Source: Solimicrobium sp043758755
GTDB lineage: Bacteria; Pseudomonadota; Gammaproteobacteria; Burkholderiales; Burkholderiaceae_D
Assembly: GCA_043758755.1 (NCBI GenBank)
Contig: JAYVMW010000009.1
Location: 1 to 64,000 of the forward strand
Reading direction: 5' to 3'
Length of the DNA stretch: 64,000 bases
Under the pieces are notes generated by a model. The model had not been told where the DNA came from, searched no databases, and worked only from the letters and a program-made list of their open reading frames with translations. How positions within the stretch are numbered: the stretch's first letter is position 1; each line of letters begins with the position of its first letter. The position numbers and the translations under genes are program-made. Shown here piece by piece: positions 60,119 to 64,000 of this stretch.

Positions 60119-61849
60119 GTGAATACAAATTTAGCAAATTCAGATATAACCGGATCGGAAATTCTGGTCCGCTGTCTTGCCGAAGAGGGCGTTGAACATG
60201 TGTTCGGCTATCCTGGCGGCGCGGTATTGTATATCTACGATGCCATCTACAAACAAGATAAATTCAAGCACATTCTGGTGCGCCACGAACAGGCGGCCAT
60301 TCATGCAGCTGACGCATACTCCCGGTCTTCCAGTAAAGTTGGTGTGGCACTTGTGACCTCTGGTCCTGGTGTAACCAATGCGGTTACCGGTCTGGCCACG
60401 GCGTATATGGATTCCATTCCAATGATCATCATTTCCGGTCAGGTGCCCAGCACCGCCATTGGTCAGGATGCGTTTCAGGAATGCGATACTGTCGGCATTA
60501 CCCGTCCCTGCGTCAAACACAATTTCCTGGTCAAGGATGTGCGCGATCTGGCTGTCACGATCAAAAAGGCGTTTTACATTGCCACTACCGGTCGTCCGGG
60601 TCCGGTGCTGATCGACATTCCCAAAGATATCAGTATGCACAAGTGTGCGTATTCGTATCCCAAAGAAATCGAAATGCGTTCCTACAAGCCGGTTGACAAA
60701 GGTCATGCCGGACAGATCCGCAAGGCGCTGCAGTTATTGCTGCAGGCTGAACGTCCTATGATTTACACCGGCGGCGGCGTGATTCTGGCCCATGCCGCAC
60801 CGGAACTCAATAAACTGGTGGACCAGCTTGGTTTTCCCTGCACCAATACCCTGATGGGATTGGGCGGTTACCGCGCTTCGGACGACAAATATCTCGGCAT
60901 GCCCGGCATGCACGGCACCTATGAAGCCAACATGGCCATGCAGCACTGCGACGTGCTCATTGCCATCGGTGCACGCTTTGATGACCGTGTGATCGGCAAT
61001 CCGAAACATTTTGCGACCCAGCCGCGCAAAATCATTCATATCGATATCGATCCGTCTTCAATTTCCAAACGCGTCAAAGTTGATATTCCTATCGTGGGCA
61101 ATGTCAAGGATGTGCTGGTTGAGTTGCTGTCGCAGCTGTCGAGCGCCGAACCACGGCCCAATCCGAAAAACATCGCCGCCTGGTGGCAGCAGATCAATGA
61201 GTGGAGGAAGCGCGAGTGCCTGAAGTATGCCAGTTCTGATGAAGTGATCAAGCCACAGTCGGTGGTGGAGAAAGTGTTTCAGATCACCAAGGGCGACGCC
61301 TTCATCACTTCCGATGTGGGCCAGCATCAAATGTGGGCTGCGCAGTACTATCAGTTTGATAAGCCACGGCGCTGGATCAATTCCGGCGGTCTGGGCACGA
61401 TGGGTGTCGGTTTGCCTTACGCCATGGGCGTGCAGATGGCCAACCCGGATGCCACGGTAGCCTGCATTACCGGTGAAGGTTCGATTCAGATGTGTATTCA
61501 GGAACTGGCTACCTGCAAGCAGTATCACCTGACCCCAAAAATCATTTTGCTCAACAACCGTTTCCTGGGCATGGTGCGGCAGTGGCAACAGATCGATTAC
61601 TCTTCGCGCTATTCCGAATCGTACATGGATTCATTGCCTGACTTTTCCAAACTGGCTGAAGCTTACGGCCATGTCGGCATGAAGATTGAGAAACCTGGTG
61701 ATGTCGATGGCGCGCTGCGTGACGCCTTTGCCATGAAAGATCGTCTGGTGTTCATGAATTTCATTACTGATCAAACAGAAAATGTCTGGCCTATGGTGAA
61801 AACCGGCAAAGGTCTGTCTGAAATGCTGCTTGGTTCGGAGGATTTATAA
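60119..61849 (+). CDS. ilvB: Acetolactate synthase, large subunit
   Basis: Thiamine-diphosphate enzyme of branched-chain amino acid synthesis. About 576 aa: GSEILVRCLAEEGVEHVFGYPGGAVLYIYD at the N-terminus, the HEQAAIHAADAYSR segment with the catalytic Glu, GQVPSTAIGQDAFQECD, and the metal/ThDP motif GEGSIQMCIQELATCKQYHLTPKIILLNN (GDG-type, about 461-489). The ATG at 60113 is only 2 nt after the AAAGG site, so the GTG at 60119, with a normal spacing, is the likelier start. It is followed 1 nt later by its small subunit. Confidence 0.95.
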   Translation: MNTNLANSDITGSEILVRCLAEEGVEHVFGYPGGAVLYIYDAIYKQDKFKHILVRHEQAAIHAADAYSRSSSKVGVALVTSGPGVTNAVTGLATAYMDSIPMIIISGQVPSTAIGQDAFQECDTVGITRPCVKHNFLVKDVRDLAVTIKKAFYIATTGRPGPVLIDIPKDISMHKCAYSYPKEIEMRSYKPVDKGHAGQIRKALQLLLQAERPMIYTGGGVILAHAAPELNKLVDQLGFPCTNTLMGLGGYRASDDKYLGMPGMHGTYEANMAMQHCDVLIAIGARFDDRVIGNPKHFATQPRKIIHIDIDPSSISKRVKVDIPIVGNVKDVLVELLSQLSSAEPRPNPKNIAAWWQQINEWRKRECLKYASSDEVIKPQSVVEKVFQITKGDAFITSDVGQHQMWAAQYYQFDKPRRWINSGGLGTMGVGLPYAMGVQMANPDATVACITGEGSIQMCIQELATCKQYHLTPKIILLNNRFLGMVRQWQQIDYSSRYSESYMDSLPDFSKLAEAYGHVGMKIEKPGDVDGALRDAFAMKDRLVFMNFITDQTENVWPMVKTGKGLSEMLLGSEDL

Positions 61850-61850
61850 C

Positions 61851-62342
61851 ATGCGCCATATTATTTCTGTCTTGCTGGAAAATGAAGCCGGTGCACTGTC
61901 GCGCGTAGTAGGGCTGTTTTCTGCGCGCGGTTACAACATCGAAACACTCACTGTTGCACCTACTGAAGATGCAACGCTGTCACGTTTGACCATTGTTACC
62001 ACAGGGTCAGACGACATCATCGAACAGATTACCAAACATCTGAACCGTCTGATCGAAGTGGTCAAGGTGGTGGATCTGACCGAAGGCGCGCACATCGAGC
62101 GTGAACTGATGCTCATCAAGGTGCGTGCGGTGGGCAAGGAACGTGAAGAGATGAAGCGTACTGCAGATATTTTCCGCGGCCGCATCATCGATGTCACTGA
62201 AAAAACCTACACCATTGAATTAACCGGCAATAAAACCAAACTTGATGCTTTTATCGATTCGATCGAGCGCACCTCCATTCTGGAAACAGTCAGAACCGGT
62301 GGCTCAGGTATCGGTCGCGGTGAACGCATACTTAAAGTGTAA
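61851..62342 (+). CDS. ilvN: Acetolactate synthase, small (regulatory) subunit
   Basis: 163-aa regulatory subunit giving valine feedback. The N-terminal ACT domain reads RHIISVLLENEAGALSRVVGLFSARGYNIETLTVAPTED, followed by the conserved REELMLIKVRA-type segment (IERELMLIKVRA) and a C-terminal domain. The ATG at 61851 has a GGAGG site 7 nt upstream. Sometimes called ilvH. Confidence 0.95.
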   Translation: MRHIISVLLENEAGALSRVVGLFSARGYNIETLTVAPTEDATLSRLTIVTTGSDDIIEQITKHLNRLIEVVKVVDLTEGAHIERELMLIKVRAVGKEREEMKRTADIFRGRIIDVTEKTYTIELTGNKTKLDAFIDSIERTSILETVRTGGSGIGRGERILKV

Positions 62343-62385
62343 TCAGCAGAATTAACTTATTAATTAAATTACTCAGGAAAATACC

Positions 62386-63402
62386 ATGAACGTTTTTTAC
62401 AATAAAGATTGTGACCTCTCCTTAATCAAGGGCAAACACGTTGCCATCATCGGTTACGGCTCGCAGGGTCACGCCCATGCACAGAATCTGAACGATTCCG
62501 GCTGCAACGTGACCGTCGCGCTGCGCAAAGATGGTGCTTCATGGAACAAAGCCAAAAACGCCGGCCTGAAAGTGGCTGAAGTCAATGAAGCAGTCAAAGC
62601 GGCTGATGTCATCATGATTTTGCTGCCGGATGAAAATATCGCTCAGGTGTATCACGAAAACGTTGCGCCGCATGCCAAGCAGGGTGCCGTTCTGGCCTTT
62701 GCACACGGCTTTAACGTGCACTATGGTCAGGTTGTGCCACGCGCCGATCTGGATGTGATCATGATTGCCCCTAAAGCGCCAGGTCACACGGTACGTGCCA
62801 CCTACACTCAGGGTGGCGGTGTGCCGCATCTGATCGCGGTGTATCAGGACAAGTCCGGCAATGCGCGCAATATCGCACTGTCTTACGCCATGGCCAACGG
62901 CGGCGGCCGTGCCGGCATTATCGAAACCAACTTCCGTGAAGAAACCGAAACCGATCTGTTCGGTGAACAGGCCGTGTTGTGCGGTGGTGCGGTGGAACTG
63001 ATCAAGGCCGGTTTTGAAACCTTGACTGAAGCCGGTTATGCACCGGAAATGGCTTACTTTGAATGTCTGCACGAATTGAAACTGATCGTTGATCTGATTT
63101 ACGAAGGCGGTATCGCCAACATGAATTATTCGATTTCGAACAATGCCGAGTACGGTGAATATGTGACCGGTCCGAAGATCGTGACTGAAGACACCAAAAA
63201 CGCCATGCGCCAGTGTCTGAAAGATATCCAGACCGGTGAATATGCCAAGAGCTTCATCCTGGAAAACAAGGCTGGTGCACCGACTCTGATTTCTCGTCGT
63301 CGTTTGAATGCCGAGCATCAGATTGAAGTGGTTGGCGCCAAGTTGCGTGGGATGATGCCATGGATCGCCAAAAACAAAATGGTTGATCAATCGAAAAACT
63401 AA
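62386..63402 (+). CDS. ilvC: Ketol-acid reductoisomerase
   Basis: 338-aa class I enzyme converting acetolactate (or acetohydroxybutyrate) to the dihydroxy acid with NADPH. GYGSQGHAHAQNLNDSG (about 24-40) with R47 and S52 marks NADPH use. LLPDENIAQVYHENVAPHAKQG, ETETDLFGEQAVLCGG and FECLHELKLIVDLIYEGG carry the metal-binding acids. Third gene of ilvB-ilvN-ilvC, 43 nt after ilvN, with a strong terminator behind it. Confidence 0.97.
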   Translation: MNVFYNKDCDLSLIKGKHVAIIGYGSQGHAHAQNLNDSGCNVTVALRKDGASWNKAKNAGLKVAEVNEAVKAADVIMILLPDENIAQVYHENVAPHAKQGAVLAFAHGFNVHYGQVVPRADLDVIMIAPKAPGHTVRATYTQGGGVPHLIAVYQDKSGNARNIALSYAMANGGGRAGIIETNFREETETDLFGEQAVLCGGAVELIKAGFETLTEAGYAPEMAYFECLHELKLIVDLIYEGGIANMNYSISNNAEYGEYVTGPKIVTEDTKNAMRQCLKDIQTGEYAKSFILENKAGAPTLISRRRLNAEHQIEVVGAKLRGMMPWIAKNKMVDQSKN

Positions 63403-63415
63403 TCGATGCAATTTG

Positions 63416-63443
63416 AAAAAAAGGTGCCTAGGCACCTTTTTTT
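63416..63443. terminator. Rho-independent terminator after ilvC
   Basis: A run of A, then GGTGCC (63423-63428), a 2-nt centre and GGCACC (63431-63436), then T7. The A and T runs extend the stem. It ends the ilvBNC operon and could work in both directions. Confidence 0.92.
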
Positions 63444-63536
63444 ACGCTTCGCCACTTACTTTTCGGCATTAACGCTACCGACCTGAACTGCAGTATTCTT
63501 GGCACCCCGATCGCATTAAAAAATTTGGAGACCGTG

Positions 63537-64000
63537 ATGAAAAAGCTTTTAGTTATATCAGCGATTCTGGCACTCACCAGTGTTTCCGCATTTGCCCAGC
63601 AGACCAAGGGAACGATAGTTTCCGTATCAGGAACAGGTGAAGTTAGAGCCGACAACGATCAGGCTCATGCCAGCTTTTTTATCGAAGAACAGGATAAAGA
63701 CAAGGACGCCGCAGCCAGCCGGGTCAATCAGAAAATGAAGCAGGGCACCGAGATCCTGAAAAAAATGGATCCGGACGGAAAATATGTCACTCGAGGTTAT
63801 TACACCTATCCGGTCTATTCCGAGGTCAATAAGTCCAGAACCATCACCAGCTGGCGTGTTGGTCAAAGTCTGGAGCTCACCACCAGTCACCTCCAGCAGT
63901 TACCCGCCACGGCTGCCGCCGTGCAACAGGTACTGGCCTTAAATGGCATCAGCTTCGGTCTTTCTGAAGCAACCACGAAAAGTCTCGAAGCAAAGCGTCT
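63537..64000 (+). CDS. SIMPL domain-containing protein (partial, cut by window end)
   Basis: At least 154 residues, continuing beyond the window. A signal peptide (KKLLVISAILALTSVSAFA) is followed by the SIMPL (DUF541) pattern: TIVSVSGTGEVRADNDQAHASFFIEEQDKD, the NQKMKQGTEILKKM helix, and VTRGYYTYPVYSE. Such periplasmic or surface proteins (BP26-like) are of unclear function. The ATG at 63537 follows GGAGACC. It is not part of the ilv operon because a terminator lies between. Confidence 0.85.
   Translation, partial: MKKLLVISAILALTSVSAFAQQTKGTIVSVSGTGEVRADNDQAHASFFIEEQDKDKDAAASRVNQKMKQGTEILKKMDPDGKYVTRGYYTYPVYSEVNKSRTITSWRVGQSLELTTSHLQQLPATAAAVQQVLALNGISFGLSEATTKSLEAKR

Overview
This 64-kb window is a stretch of chromosome from a motile, Gram-negative betaproteobacterium. 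The closest fit is Burkholderiales, family Oxalobacteraceae (for example Undibacterium or a relative). This rests on gene content and gene order (sucA-sucB-lpdA-zapE, tsaB-rimI with a UDG-like gene, lplT/alr/radA, ilvB-ilvN-ilvC), on a flagellin of the polar betaproteobacterial type, and on a moderate G+C content judged by eye. The family assignment is an inference. No rRNA, tRNA, CRISPR array, prophage or insertion sequence was seen.

Layout. 1-7.4 kb: the 2-oxoglutarate dehydrogenase complex (sucA, sucB, lpdA), zapE and a small lipoprotein; sucB carries an apparent one-base deletion. 7.4-10.5 kb: a split chromate transporter (two half-size chrA genes), a double-hairpin repeat and a MASE1 sensor kinase. 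10.7-16.1 kb: a late flagellar block fliC-flaG-fliD-fliS-fliT with two clear sigma-28 promoters, closed by a bidirectional terminator. 16.1-21.4 kb (minus strand): a compact operon of a group II PLP decarboxylase, an ATP-grasp ligase, a class-V-fold PLP enzyme and, last, an exported metallo-beta-lactamase-fold hydrolase; this is the best candidate for an undescribed pathway. 21.6-32.2 kb: housekeeping genes (marC, DUF1289, a PilZ protein, thioredoxin, tsaB, rimI, a degenerate UDG-like gene, DUF1853, lplT, alr, radA, a TPR protein).

32.3-37.3 kb: a cobalamin riboswitch followed by a TonB receptor and a BtuC/BtuD/BtuF-type importer, a self-contained corrinoid uptake locus. 37.4-42.9 kb: a more accessory stretch (thioredoxin-fold protein, Phd/ParE-type toxin-antitoxin pair, exported M3 peptidase, PEP-CTERM protein, and an ArsR/AHSA1 pair whose promoter predicts a leaderless mRNA). 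42.9-51.0 kb: Lrp/AsnC regulator divergent from a yeast/actinobacterial-type leuA, periplasmic OB-fold protein, outer-membrane barrel, LysR divergent from azoR-pirin, ribA, patatin phospholipase. 51.0-53.5 kb (minus strand): hpnD-hpnE plus an unrecognised 133-residue gene (squalene synthesis). 53.8-55.7 kb: a hybrid histidine kinase broken by three apparent single-base indels, divergent from cstA. 56-59.7 kb: cstA-ybdD and a DHA2-type MFS exporter. 60-64 kb: ilvB-ilvN-ilvC with a long leader and a strong terminator, then the start of a SIMPL-domain protein cut by the window edge.

Four apparent frameshifts (one in sucB, three in the hybrid kinase), two of them in A/T homopolymers, raise the possibility of sequencing errors. 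Read starts were corrected where the upstream sequence favours a different codon from the longest reading frame; the reason is given in each entry.
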